NCBI GenBank assembly: GCA_041655035.1
Contig: JBAZCN010000058.1
Span: forward strand, 1-18,137
Direction of reading: 5' to 3'
Source: NAT127 sp041655035
GTDB lineage: Bacteria; Pseudomonadota; Gammaproteobacteria; Pseudomonadales; Porticoccaceae
Length of the DNA: 18,137 bases
The position numbers and the translations under genes are program-made. Under the pieces are notes generated by a model. The model was not told the DNA's origin and did no database searches. It saw only the letters and a list, made by a program, of their open reading frames with translations. Shown in pieces: positions 1-7,304 of the stretch; the stretch's first letter is position 1; every line of letters starts with the position of its first letter.

Positions 1-1
1 A

Positions 2-136
2 TTTCAGGCTCGGCAAGAAATAACTCAGCAAGTGGCATGCCATGATTTTTTATTCAATCTATTGCTTCAAAAACAATGGCTTGAAAAATACATCTCAGAT
101 CAAGCGTACTTCACAATGCATGACCCGCGCGATTAG
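2..136 (+). CDS. C-terminal end of an unidentified protein (partial)
   Basis: A stop-free frame enters from the left edge and ends at TAG 134-136, giving 44 residues that finish ...YFTMHDPRD. The composition (several Gln, Phe, Leu, Tyr, a Trp) reads like a real protein rather than a shadow frame, and no other gene occupies this stretch. It is noticeably more AT-rich than the algB gene that follows on the same strand. I do not recognise the family. A chance open frame of this length in AT-rich DNA is possible but not very likely. The upstream sequence would settle the matter. Confidence 0.4.
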   Translation, partial: FQARQEITQQVACHDFLFNLLLQKQWLEKYISDQAYFTMHDPRD

Positions 137-198
137 GCCGTGCAACTTACCCGATCTTTTATGGACTAATAGCTAAATCCGAAAAATTGGTGGCGTGC

Positions 199-1536
<1,338 letters not shown>

Positions 1537-1647
1537 GCAAGTGAGTGGCAAAACAGGGCTTTCCGCAGGCAACCGGCAACGGTTCGCCATCGAAGCTGCG
1601 GCACTCGCGCGCTGCCATCTCGCCGGGATTGTCGTCCGATCACACCC

Positions 1648-1676
1648 TTGACAAGGCGGCGCAAAGTGATCAGAAT
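1648..1676 (+). promoter_or_regulatory. Sigma-70 promoter of the tRNA-Met gene
   Basis: A perfect -35 TTGACA (1648-1653) is followed after 17 bp by CAGAAT (1671-1676), which keeps the A2, A4, A5 and T6 positions of the -10 consensus. The expected transcript start near 1683 lies about 14 nt before the mature tRNA 5' end, a normal tRNA leader length. Confidence 0.75.
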
Positions 1677-1696
1677 TCGCGGCCTTCAAACTTTGT

Positions 1697-1773
1697 GGCT
1701 ACGTAGCTCAGCTGGTTAGAGCACAGCATTCATAATGCTGGGGTCGGCAGTTCAAGTCTGCCCGTAGCTACCA
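1697..1773 (+). tRNA. tRNA-Met (CAT), elongator type
   Basis: A full cloverleaf can be drawn. Acceptor arms are 1697-1703 and 1763-1769 (first pair G-T, the rest Watson-Crick), D stem GCTC/GAGC (1706-1709, 1719-1722), anticodon stem CAGCA/TGCTG with loop TTCATAA and anticodon CAT at 1731-1733, and T stem GGCAG/CTGCC with loop TTCAAGT. The discriminator is A1770 and CCA is encoded at 1771-1773. The sequence resembles the E. coli elongator tRNA-Met; a tRNA-Ile2 with lysidine-modified CAT is the alternative but fits less well. Its 3' half is the attachment site of the element that follows. Confidence 0.95.
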
Positions 1774-1820
1774 TATAAATCAAAGGGTTACGTACGTGTA
1801 ACCCTTTTTGTTTCGCCCAA
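1741..1820 (+). repeat. Integrase-proximal attachment repeat (attL-like): tRNA-Met 3' end plus terminator
   Basis: This direct repeat matches 5329-5408 at 67 of 80 positions without gaps. It covers the T arm, the 3' acceptor strand, CCA, the terminator hairpin and about 10 bp beyond. Weaker similarity extends back toward the anticodon loop (1737-1740). The integrase gene reads toward this copy and lies directly beside it, as usual for tRNA-integrating elements. Confidence 0.85.
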
Positions 1821-2430
1821 ATGCGTGAGATTTGCGTGACTCCCCAAGTGCCGGGGAAAAACGTGCCGCATGTGGGCTCTTCAGTAGCGTTAATGTGGGC
1901 GTCGATCCACGCTGGTAGCTCACGCGTTCCGCCGCTTCGATCAGTTCCCCCATCTCGACCGCGGAATAGTGCGTGGTGATCTGCTCGTTGGTGTGACCCA
2001 ACAGCACCATGCGCGTTTCTACACCCACACCAGCAGCACGTAAACGACGACCAAAGGTGTGTTTCAGGTCGTGTACCCTGACCAGGGGCAACCCGGTCAC
2101 ATCACGAGCCCTACGCCACGCCTTGTTGTTCATGCGCTCTACTGGTTTGTCTTTATAGACGAAAACAAACTCATCATGATTGCCCCGTTGGCGATTCACT
2201 ACAGCTCTCGCTACGGTGTTTAACACGACCAGCCGGTCTTCACCATTTTTGACAAGTTCACCCGGTATCAGGAACACGCTGGTGGCAAGCTCTGGAATGG
2301 AAATTTCCCAATCCCATCGCAGACCACAGACTTCCGCTTCCCGTGTTCCGGTGTTGACCTTGAACAATGCCATTTCCCTTAAATGGCTTGACAGTTCAGC
2401 AAATAGCCTTTTCTGCTCAGCCCGAAATGA
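1780..2430 (-). pseudogene. Tyrosine recombinase/integrase, 5'-truncated by an IS
   Basis: This is the C-terminal catalytic half of a phage/island tyrosine integrase. Visible are the first catalytic Arg (TGTREAEVCGLRW), the box II motif HDLKHTFGRRL and LLGHTNEQITTHYS with the nucleophile Tyr. Box II carries Lys where the general motif has Arg; I recall this in related phage-type integrases, so it need not be damage. The first in-frame ATG (2371-2373) is internal: integrase-like sequence (about 20 codons ending in SSHLRE) continues upstream in frame to about 2430, where IS256-family terminal sequence begins. The N-terminal arm-binding and core-binding domains are therefore missing. The last codons read through the tRNA terminator to TGA at 1780-1782, inside the attachment repeat. 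Probably inactive. Confidence 0.85.
1782..1809 (+). terminator. Rho-independent terminator of tRNA-Met
   Basis: A perfect 10-bp stem AAAGGGTTAC / GTAACCCTTT (1782-1791 and 1798-1807) with a 6-nt loop runs into a T tract. It begins 9 bp after the tRNA CCA. The same hairpin recurs in the distal repeat at 5370-5397. Confidence 0.88.
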
Positions 2431-2987
2431 GGGTGTAAATAAATCTGTGTAAATGGTTATATCTGCCTATAGGAGGCAATGATGACCGACCTTACACACA
2501 AACAAAAGGCCCTGCTCGACGAGCTGCTGAAGGACTTCAAGGACAATGCCAAAGACCTGCTTGGCGACAACGGCCTGATCAAGCAGCTGACCAAACGCGC
2601 TCTGGAATCCGCCCTGGAGGGCGAGATCACCGATCACCTGGGCTACTCGCCCCACGAATCGTCCGGCCGAAACAGCGGCAATTCCCGCAATGGCAAGAGT
2701 CGTAAGCGGATACAAAGCACCGAAGGCGCCCTCGATCTTGAAGTGCCCCGCGACCGCAACGTTAGCTCGAGCCCCAGATCGTTCGCAAGCGCCAGCGTCG
2801 GCTGGAAGGCCTCGACGACAAGATCATAGCCCTGTATGCCCGTGGCCTGAGTACCCGCGAGATCCAGGCCGAGTTGACCGAACTCTACGGGGCCGAGATA
2901 TCGCCCACCCTGATCTCCAACGTCACCAACAGCGTGCTGGAAGAAGTGCAGGCCTGGCAGGCCCGGCCACTGGATGCCGTCTACCCT
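2430..2987 (+). mobile_element. Truncated IS256-family insertion sequence
   Basis: The left end is taken at about 2430, where integrase coding stops making sense and a repetitive terminal-repeat-like sequence (GTAAATAAATCTGTGTAAATGG, about 2435-2456) begins. A ribosome site AGGAGG (2471-2476) and the transposase follow. Homology to the transposase stops abruptly at about 2987 and no right terminal repeat is seen, so the rest of the element was lost, probably by deletion. The exact ends are estimates. Confidence 0.7.
2479..2987 (+). pseudogene. IS256-family (Mutator-type) transposase fragment, frameshifted
   Basis: It starts at ATG 2479 or 2482 behind AGGAGG. The first ~95 residues (TDLTHKQKALLDELLKDF ... 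GHLGYSPHE-type region ... LDLEVPRDRN) are typical of the N-terminal part of IS256-family transposases. At about 2765 one base is missing, since the family reads GSFEP here. The correct product continues one frame back from about 2768 (IVRKRQRRLEGLDDKIIALYARGLSTREIQ ..., seen through 2986) and ends at LDAVYP. Full-length members are about 400 residues, so most of the DDE catalytic core is gone. Clearly non-functional. It sits inside, and interrupts, the island integrase. Confidence 0.88.
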
Positions 2988-3155
2988 CGACGCTGTCCGT
3001 TTCTGCTGTTACCAGCGAGGGCGGCCCCTCTGCCACATTACCGCTGTGGCGTGCGGATGAACCCATTGTTCAATTGGTGTGGCCAGTATAGTTAGAGGGA
3101 ACTCGCTTGGAATCCATAAATCCAGCCAAAGAGTGCCAGTGTTCAGGGCCCTGCC

Positions 3156-3196
3156 GCCCTCGTCACTACCCCGCTGCGCTCGCTAGTGACGAGGGC
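3156..3196. repeat. Inverted repeat, 13-bp perfect arms
   Basis: Arms GCCCTCGTCACTA (3156-3168) and its exact reverse complement (3184-3196) flank a 15-nt GC-rich loop. No T tract follows on either strand, so a simple terminator is not supported. It is the first of two adjacent hairpins between the IS256 remnant and the toxin gene. Confidence 0.8.
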
Positions 3197-3206
3197 CTCG
3201 AACGGA

Positions 3207-3247
3207 TCAAGCCTCATGCCAGGCTATAGGCCTGGCATGAGGCTTGA
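3207..3247. repeat. Inverted repeat, 18-bp perfect arms
   Basis: Arms TCAAGCCTCATGCCAGGC (3207-3224) and its exact reverse complement (3230-3247) enclose a 5-nt loop TATAG. This is a very stable potential hairpin or cruciform, 10 bp from the preceding inverted repeat. It lacks a T tract. Its function is unknown; it could be an IS end structure, a recombination site or a transcript-end structure for the convergent toxin gene. Confidence 0.85.
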
Positions 3248-3417
3248 GAAACAACAGAAGATGCGATCTGGTGACACTGGCACCATCCTTACTCTGATAC
3301 CCAGCGCTACTCATTTTGTACCGTACGGGAAGATTACTTGTGTGCGGTATCTATGAGCGTCCTATTTATCACGTACCGTACTTATTTTTTTCTTCTGGCT
3401 ACCTGGTTATTTTGCTC

Positions 3418-3981
3418 TCATATCAGATCAATAAATTCTTTGAGTTTGTCCGCGGTAACCGGGAGCCTTTGGGACGCGAGGGTTTCGAGATAAGCATCTG
3501 CACTAATTTCAGGGTTTTTCAGGCGTGCTCTTATGCGCTTTGCACAGGCGATGACGGCCCCCTGACTCAACCCCAACTGATGTTCGATGAACTCATCCGG
3601 GTGCATGGGTTCCATGCCGTAATCGGCCAGGACTGCCAGCGGAAAATCCTTGAGGTTGAAAGTGACAATAACCTGCGCGTTACACTTGATAGCCGCCGCA
3701 AGCACATGCCTGTCGTTCTTATCTGGCAATGATAGTCTTTCAATAAATGGTTCATAGTTTTCAACCAGAGCATCAGGTACCGCTTGATCCATGAGCATTC
3801 TGGTCTTTTCAAGTTTACCGGTAAGCTCGGGGCGACCAGTAAGCAAGTTTCTTATCCACTCATCGTGAATTGCATTTGTCCATTTGGCCGCTACCAGTTC
3901 AGCAATAGCTATCTCCAGCAACAGGTCCCGTAGGGGTGCAGGATATAAAACGCAGGCATCGTAGAGTACGATGACCCTCAT
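3418..3981 (-). CDS. PIN-domain ribonuclease toxin (VapC-like, PIN_3 group)
   Basis: This is a 187-residue PIN-fold protein. The N-terminus MRVIVLYDACVLYP carries the first acidic residue (D8). Further candidates for the Mg-binding set are E41, D87/D90 in LPDKNDRHVLAAA and D112 in TFNLKDF, in the order and spacing of PIN nucleases. The C-terminal about 60 residues form an extra helical part, as in VapC50-like proteins. By family knowledge these are RNases, often cutting tRNA or rRNA, neutralised by a cognate antitoxin. The start codon overlaps the antitoxin stop by one base (TGATG on the - strand), so translation is probably coupled. All key residues and the full length are present, unlike the surrounding broken mobile genes. 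Confidence 0.85.
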   Translation of the reverse strand: MRVIVLYDACVLYPAPLRDLLLEIAIAELVAAKWTNAIHDEWIRNLLTGRPELTGKLEKTRMLMDQAVPDALVENYEPFIERLSLPDKNDRHVLAAAIKCNAQVIVTFNLKDFPLAVLADYGMEPMHPDEFIEHQLGLSQGAVIACAKRIRARLKNPEISADAYLETLASQRLPVTADKLKEFIDLI

Positions 3982-4433
3982 CAGTAGCCCATTCCATGTT
4001 CCTGGGCTTGCTCAACCAGTTCATCCATAGCCTGAGCACTTTGCCCTTTGATTTTCTGTTTATATTTCCTCAAATCTTCAAAGCGAATCCGCCGATGGGT
4101 TCCCACTTTGGTAAAGCTCAACTCACCCTGCTCAAGAAGTTTAACCAGGTAAGGCCTGGAAACATTCAGGATATCTGCTGCCTGCTGGGTGGTCATTTCT
4201 GCATGCATCGGGACAATGGTCACAGCATTACCTTGCGCCATATCCGCCAGGACATCCCTCAATAGACTGATGGCCTGGCGAGGCAAAATCATATCGTGAC
4301 CATCCATTCTGACGCTGGCCCTATCGGCATGGGGCTGTTCGCTAAGCAGCCTGCTTAACTCGGCTGCACTGGCTCTGGCCAACTGAGTGGCTTCCTGATT
4401 AGGCAGCTCTTGATAGTCTTTTGCTGTACTCAT
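3981..4433 (-). CDS. HTH-type antitoxin of the PIN toxin (excisionase/MerR-like DNA-binding domain)
   Basis: A 150-residue protein directly upstream of the PIN toxin. Residues about 79-125 (EMTTQQAADILNVSRPYLVK ... GTHRRIRFEDLRKY) form an excisionase-type helix-turn-helix, the layout seen in antitoxins paired with PIN_3 toxins. The N-terminal about 70 residues are helical and the charged C-terminus (QAMDELVEQAQEHGMGY) probably contacts the toxin. The gene has its own promoter with palindromes over the -10 and start region, consistent with autorepression. The one-base stop/start overlap couples it to the toxin. The functional pairing is inferred from context and family; the DNA-binding domain is clear. 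Confidence 0.82.
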   Translation of the reverse strand: MSTAKDYQELPNQEATQLARASAAELSRLLSEQPHADRASVRMDGHDMILPRQAISLLRDVLADMAQGNAVTIVPMHAEMTTQQAADILNVSRPYLVKLLEQGELSFTKVGTHRRIRFEDLRKYKQKIKGQSAQAMDELVEQAQEHGMGY

Positions 4434-4455
4434 GGTACTCCTACTATTAAGGTAT

Positions 4456-4485
4456 CCATTCGATGGCTAAAGAATAGCCCTATTC
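4456..4485. promoter_or_regulatory. Operator-like palindromes at the antitoxin promoter
   Basis: GAATAG-CC-CTATTC (4472-4485) is a perfect palindrome with a 2-bp centre that covers the -10 hexamer. A second palindrome, CCAT-TCG-ATGG (4456-4466), lies over the predicted transcript start. Such sites are where toxin-antitoxin complexes usually repress their own operon. Confidence 0.5.
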
Positions 4486-4499
4486 GAGCACATTCACAA
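4471..4499 (-). promoter_or_regulatory. Promoter of the antitoxin-toxin operon
   Basis: Read on the - strand: -35 TTGTGA (4499-4494), a 17-bp spacer, and -10 TATTCT (4476-4471). The start of transcription would fall about 4464, some 30 nt before the antitoxin ATG. The -35 overlaps the stop codon of the neighbouring IS5-type transposase gene. Confidence 0.6.
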
Positions 4500-5290
4500 C
4501 AAACGAAATAAAAGAAATATTCGAAATGGCAGATAAAGAAAAGCGAGGAAGTGTACTGGTTTGCGATCAAGGCGCGTCGCGATACGCCGATACTGCTTGA
4601 GCCTGGCAAAGCAGCACTCGATACGGTTGCGTAGCCGGGAACGTGGTTTATCGTAAGGCCGAGGCTGCTGGCAGCTGCGTGGCGGAATCACCGCTTCAGT
4701 TCCCTGCGTCTGGATCAGGGCGACCAGTTCCCGGCTGTCATAGCCCTTGCCAGCCAGCACGTACTGCGGCTTGAATCCGGCCAGCAAGGCCGGGGCTTGG
4801 GTGATGTCGTTGCGTTGCCCCCCGGTCAGCAGGAAACGCACCGGACGGCCCTGGCCGTCTACAGCCAGATGAATCTTGGTGCTCAGACCTCCTCGGGAGC
4901 GCCCCAGAGCCGAGTCGGGCGCCCCCCCTTTTCCGGTCGCCGCATGCGCCCGGACAATGCTGCTGTCGATCATCAGATACTCATTATCCCGATCTCGCGT
5001 CAGGGCCTGAAAGACGTGCTCCCAGATGCCCTGGCCGCCCAGCGGTTGAAGGGTTTGTGGACGCTTTTGTACGGGCCATACCGAGGGGGCAGGTCACTCC
5101 AGCGGGCACCGGAGCGCAGCACCCACAGGACTGCGTTGACGAACTGACGGTTGTCAGCGGCGGTACGGCCGGGGTCACTGGGCTTGCCAGGTAGCAGGTT
5201 GTGGATACGTTGCCACCGGGCGTGGCTCAAATCGTAGCGACAGGGTCGCGGGTATTTGTCTTTGATAGCCATCCCGCGACAATACCGCAA
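4494..5290 (-). pseudogene. IS5-family DDE transposase, split over two frames
   Basis: Frame one (5290 to 5000; start at 5290 or the internal ATG 5272) gives the N-terminal part: KYPRPCRYDLSHARWQRI ... NAVLWVLRSGARWSDLP ... KSVHKPFNRWAA. Frame two (about 5035 to 4494) continues GIWEHVFQALTRDRDNEYLMIDSSIVRAHAA ... GYDSRELVALI ... RNRIECCFARLKQYRRIATR. The two join by a -1 shift at about 5030-5040. Many IS427-type elements use programmed frameshifting, but no A-rich slippery run is visible here, so a damaging indel is equally possible. The usual ADKGYD motif reads AGKGYD (codon GGC at 4749-4751), which would remove a catalytic Asp, so the enzyme is probably inactive. The first Asp (IDSS) and the final Glu (RIECC) are present. 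Confidence 0.8.
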
Positions 5291-5310
5291 ACCCCGGGAG
5301 CAGTTAAACT
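4494..5310 (-). mobile_element. IS5-family insertion sequence (IS427-like two-frame type), ends not resolved
   Basis: The span is defined by the transposase frames. I could not find matching terminal inverted repeats between about 5290-5325 and 4440-4500, so one or both ends may be lost. The palindrome CAGTTTAACTG (5301-5311) lies just upstream of the transposase start. The element sits between the toxin-antitoxin operon and the distal attachment repeat. Confidence 0.6.
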
Positions 5311-5328
5311 GAATGTCGATTCAACCTA

Positions 5329-5408
5329 GGGGCGGCCGTTCAAGTCTGCCCGCAGCTACCATATATTTCAAAGGGTTACATCTGAGTAGCCCTTTTTATG
5401 TCGCCCCA
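5329..5408 (+). repeat. Distal attachment repeat (attR-like): degenerate tRNA-Met 3' end plus terminator
   Basis: This is the partner of 1741-1820 in the same orientation. It keeps TTCAAGTCTGCCCG, the CCA and the terminator stem (5370-5379 with 5386-5395, one G-T pair), but has no upstream acceptor, D or anticodon arms, so it cannot encode a tRNA. The T stem is broken by one mismatch. Thirteen differences over 80 bp suggest that the incoming element carried a diverged tRNA end, or that integration is old. Confidence 0.85.
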
Positions 5409-5560
5409 GTCTCCCTCCCTACGAAACCTTCACCAGCCTCATTGCCAGATCTATTGGCTTGCCCACTTTCGAGATCGAGTTGCGATTCATCAATCAGACG
5501 CACTATGCACTGATTGAACACTATGACCGGCTCCGGCGACACAACTTGCGATCTCCCTGA
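5390..5560 (+). pseudogene. Possible gene fragment after the distal attachment repeat
   Basis: A stop-free frame without an ATG ends at TGA 5558-5560. From about 5408 it reads like real protein (IGLPTFEIELRFINQTHYAL, then an IEHYD-RLRRHN stretch). The tail loosely recalls the C-terminus of histidine-phosphatase-superfamily proteins, but this is a guess. It starts just where the attachment repeat ends, so it may be the 3' remnant of a gene cut by the element or lost from the island. The rest of the gene is not in the window. Confidence 0.25.
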
Positions 5561-5854
5561 AAAGACGTGCCCCCGCGCTCCTCAGCCGCCGATATCGGGC
5601 ATATCCCGCTGCGCGCCAACCCGATACAGGCTAAAAATATTACCTTTTAATTCAATGTGGAAGCACAGAACACTGGAATAATTACCGTCAACAGGTACAG
5701 TGTGCAGCCACGTCCCGGTCGCATCCCTGTAGCCGGCAAGGGCGCCAGTGCACCTCATAGTGCAAGACCGATAAGCAAACACTGCAGGCAGTGGTTGATG
5801 TGACGGACGTTGATACCGCCACCAGCCGATCCCGAATAACATCGAGAAAATAGT
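5561..5854. other. Intergenic region upstream of the MFS gene
   Basis: There is an AT-rich patch around 5630-5690 but no promoter with both hexamers that I would defend, and no strong hairpin. A 93-codon frame on the - strand (5582-5863) would overlap the MFS start and has an unconvincing composition; I treat it as chance. Confidence 0.4.
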
Positions 5855-7114
5855 ATGTCTCATCCCAAAAATACCGTGGCCATCGATCTGACGGAGTTCA
5901 AGTACGGCTGGCGAATCATCGTCCTCGCCCTGGTGGGGGTGGCCACTTCATCAGCGGTGATGCCCCTTTACGGCTTCGGCGCCATGGTGGTGCCGCTGGA
6001 GGAGGCCTTTGGCTGGCGGCGGAGTGATTTGCTGGCCACCATTACCTTCTCGTCTTTCGGCGCGGTGTTCTCTTCCCAACTCGCGGGCTCGCTCAACCGT
6101 CGCTACGGTATCAAGCCGATCACCGTGGCCTCCCTGATCGGGCTGCCCATCGCCTTTGTGCTGATGTCCAGTGTCGATCTGTTCGGCAGTTCCATCTGGA
6201 TCCTGTACGCACTTTTCTTCCTGGTGACTTTCGCCGGCGTCGGCACCTTGCAGGTCACCTGGACCCAGGTGGTAAACCTGTGGTTCGACAAGAACCGCGG
6301 CCTCGCCCTGGCGATGATCCTCTCCGGCTCCGGCGTGGCGGGGCTGGTTCTGCCGCCCCTGGTGACCACTGCGGTGGAAATGTGGGGCTGGCGTGCGGGA
6401 TTCTGGGCCATGGCGGTATTGCCCCTGGCCATCACCCTGCCCCTGTCCCTGTTGTGGCTTTCCGGGATGCAGGTCAAACCCGTCGCCGCAGACGAGGCGG
6501 CCGCGCCTGTGGTGTTGCCCGGTGTGCTGTTCTCCGAAGCGGTGCGCAGCTGGCGCTACTGGATCGTCAACAGCTCCATGGTCCTGGTTTCCGCCGCGAT
6601 CATCGTGATGGTGGTCAATACCGTGCCCCTGCTCCAGGACAAGGGCTACTCCGCCCTGGAAGCGAGCCAGATATTCGGCGCCTTCGGTGTCTCGCTGGTG
6701 GCGGGCCGGGTGCTGGTGGGCTACCTGGTGGACAGGCTGTGGGCGCCGGGCGTGGCCTTTGTGGCGTTATCCCTGCCGGCCCTGGGCTGTTTCCTGATCG
6801 CCACCATGTCCGACAACCCGGTGCTGATCATCGTCGGTGTCGCCATGGTCGGCGTTGGCGCCGGGGCGGAATTCGATCTCGCCGCCTTTCTGGTCGCCCG
6901 CTATTTCGGCATGCGGGACTACGGTCGCCTGTTCGGCCTGCAGATGGCGGTGATCTCCGGGGGGATCTGCCTTGCTCCGACGATGGCCGCGATGCTCTAC
7001 CAGAGCACCGGAAATTACGATACCGTGCTTGTCGTCAATATCGTTCTTTTCCTTATCGGCTCGAGCATATTGCTGACCCTGGGGCGTTATCCGGTATTCG
7101 AGGCACGGCGCTGA
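5855..7114 (+). CDS. MFS transporter (12-TM, organic-acid/oxalate-formate antiporter-like)
   Basis: A 419-residue inner-membrane carrier with about 12 hydrophobic segments in two halves, joined by the hydrophilic loop QVKPVAADEAAAP around residues 208-222. MFS motif A is seen in the first half (SLNRRYGIK) and a related form in the second (AGRVLVGYLVDRL). The N-terminus (FKYGWRIIVLALVG ... MPLYGFGAMVVPLEEAFGW) matches carriers for monocarboxylates and similar organic acids, but the substrate cannot be read from the sequence. There is no strong ribosome site before ATG 5855 (weak CGAGAA). It is followed on the same strand by a SnoaL-like protein and a TonB-dependent receptor. Together these could carry one compound across the outer and inner membranes, though the SnoaL gene has its own promoter. 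Confidence 0.88.
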   Translation: MSHPKNTVAIDLTEFKYGWRIIVLALVGVATSSAVMPLYGFGAMVVPLEEAFGWRRSDLLATITFSSFGAVFSSQLAGSLNRRYGIKPITVASLIGLPIAFVLMSSVDLFGSSIWILYALFFLVTFAGVGTLQVTWTQVVNLWFDKNRGLALAMILSGSGVAGLVLPPLVTTAVEMWGWRAGFWAMAVLPLAITLPLSLLWLSGMQVKPVAADEAAAPVVLPGVLFSEAVRSWRYWIVNSSMVLVSAAIIVMVVNTVPLLQDKGYSALEASQIFGAFGVSLVAGRVLVGYLVDRLWAPGVAFVALSLPALGCFLIATMSDNPVLIIVGVAMVGVGAGAEFDLAAFLVARYFGMRDYGRLFGLQMAVISGGICLAPTMAAMLYQSTGNYDTVLVVNIVLFLIGSSILLTLGRYPVFEARR

Positions 7115-7139
7115 TTGCGGCCCTCCGCGGGCGGGACAC

Positions 7140-7160
7140 GGGGCGACAGGCCGTTGCCCC
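7140..7160 (+). terminator. Weak hairpin after the MFS gene
   Basis: The stem GGGGCGAC / GTTGCCCC (7140-7147, 7153-7160, one G-T pair) with a 5-nt loop lies 26 bp after the MFS stop. No T tract follows, so it could be an RNA end-stabilising structure rather than a true terminator. Confidence 0.3.
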
Positions 7161-7234
7161 GCGAGCTTCATCGAGGCGCGTGCGGCCTGCCTGCTTGCCA
7201 AAAGGCTGTGCCTGCGATGCACCCGGGATGATTC

Positions 7235-7263
7235 TTGTCACAGCTGCCGAGCCTCTCTATACT
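7235..7263 (+). promoter_or_regulatory. Sigma-70-type promoter of the SnoaL-like/TonB-receptor pair
   Basis: TTGTCA (7235-7240), a 17-bp spacer, then TATACT (7258-7263): five of six matches in each hexamer. The transcript would start about 7270, some 35 nt before the GTG start. This suggests that the SnoaL and receptor genes can be expressed separately from the MFS gene. Confidence 0.65.
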
Positions 7264-7304
7264 GCACTTGTCTTATAAAATAACCGTAGCAACAGGAGTC
7301 AATC

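Larger units (their letters stand above)
2988..3417. other. Non-coding stretch with two large hairpins
   Basis: I find no convincing gene here. A short frame read from about 2988 to 3091 ends PLWRADEPIVQLVWPV and could be the tail of another lost mobile-element gene; I cannot identify it. Two perfect inverted repeats follow at 3156-3196 and 3207-3247. Two copies of GTACCGTAC occur at 3318-3326 and 3373-3381, just downstream of the PIN gene. Confidence 0.5.
1737..5408. mobile_element. Decayed integrative element in tRNA-Met (about 3.7 kb)
   Basis: The region lies between two direct repeats of the tRNA-Met 3' end. It holds, in order, a truncated tyrosine integrase next to the tRNA, an IS256-family remnant, a hairpin-rich non-coding stretch, a PIN toxin/antitoxin pair and an IS5-family transposase. 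Much of it (3300-4500) looks more AT-rich than the flanks. The layout of tRNA, integrase and distal partial tRNA copy is the standard mark of a site-specific island. Its small size and broken integrase mean it is a remnant that can no longer excise by itself. Confidence 0.8.

Noticed and set aside
1571..1584. Small hairpin AACCG-GCAA-CGGTT after algB
   Set aside because: Five base pairs and no T tract; too weak to call a terminator.
3316..3732. 138-codon frame on the + strand overlapping the PIN gene
   Set aside because: Mostly antisense to the PIN toxin, whose catalytic residues are clear; no independent support.
5582..5863. 93-codon frame on the - strand before the MFS gene
   Set aside because: It overlaps the MFS start, has no ribosome site I would accept, and no recognisable domain.
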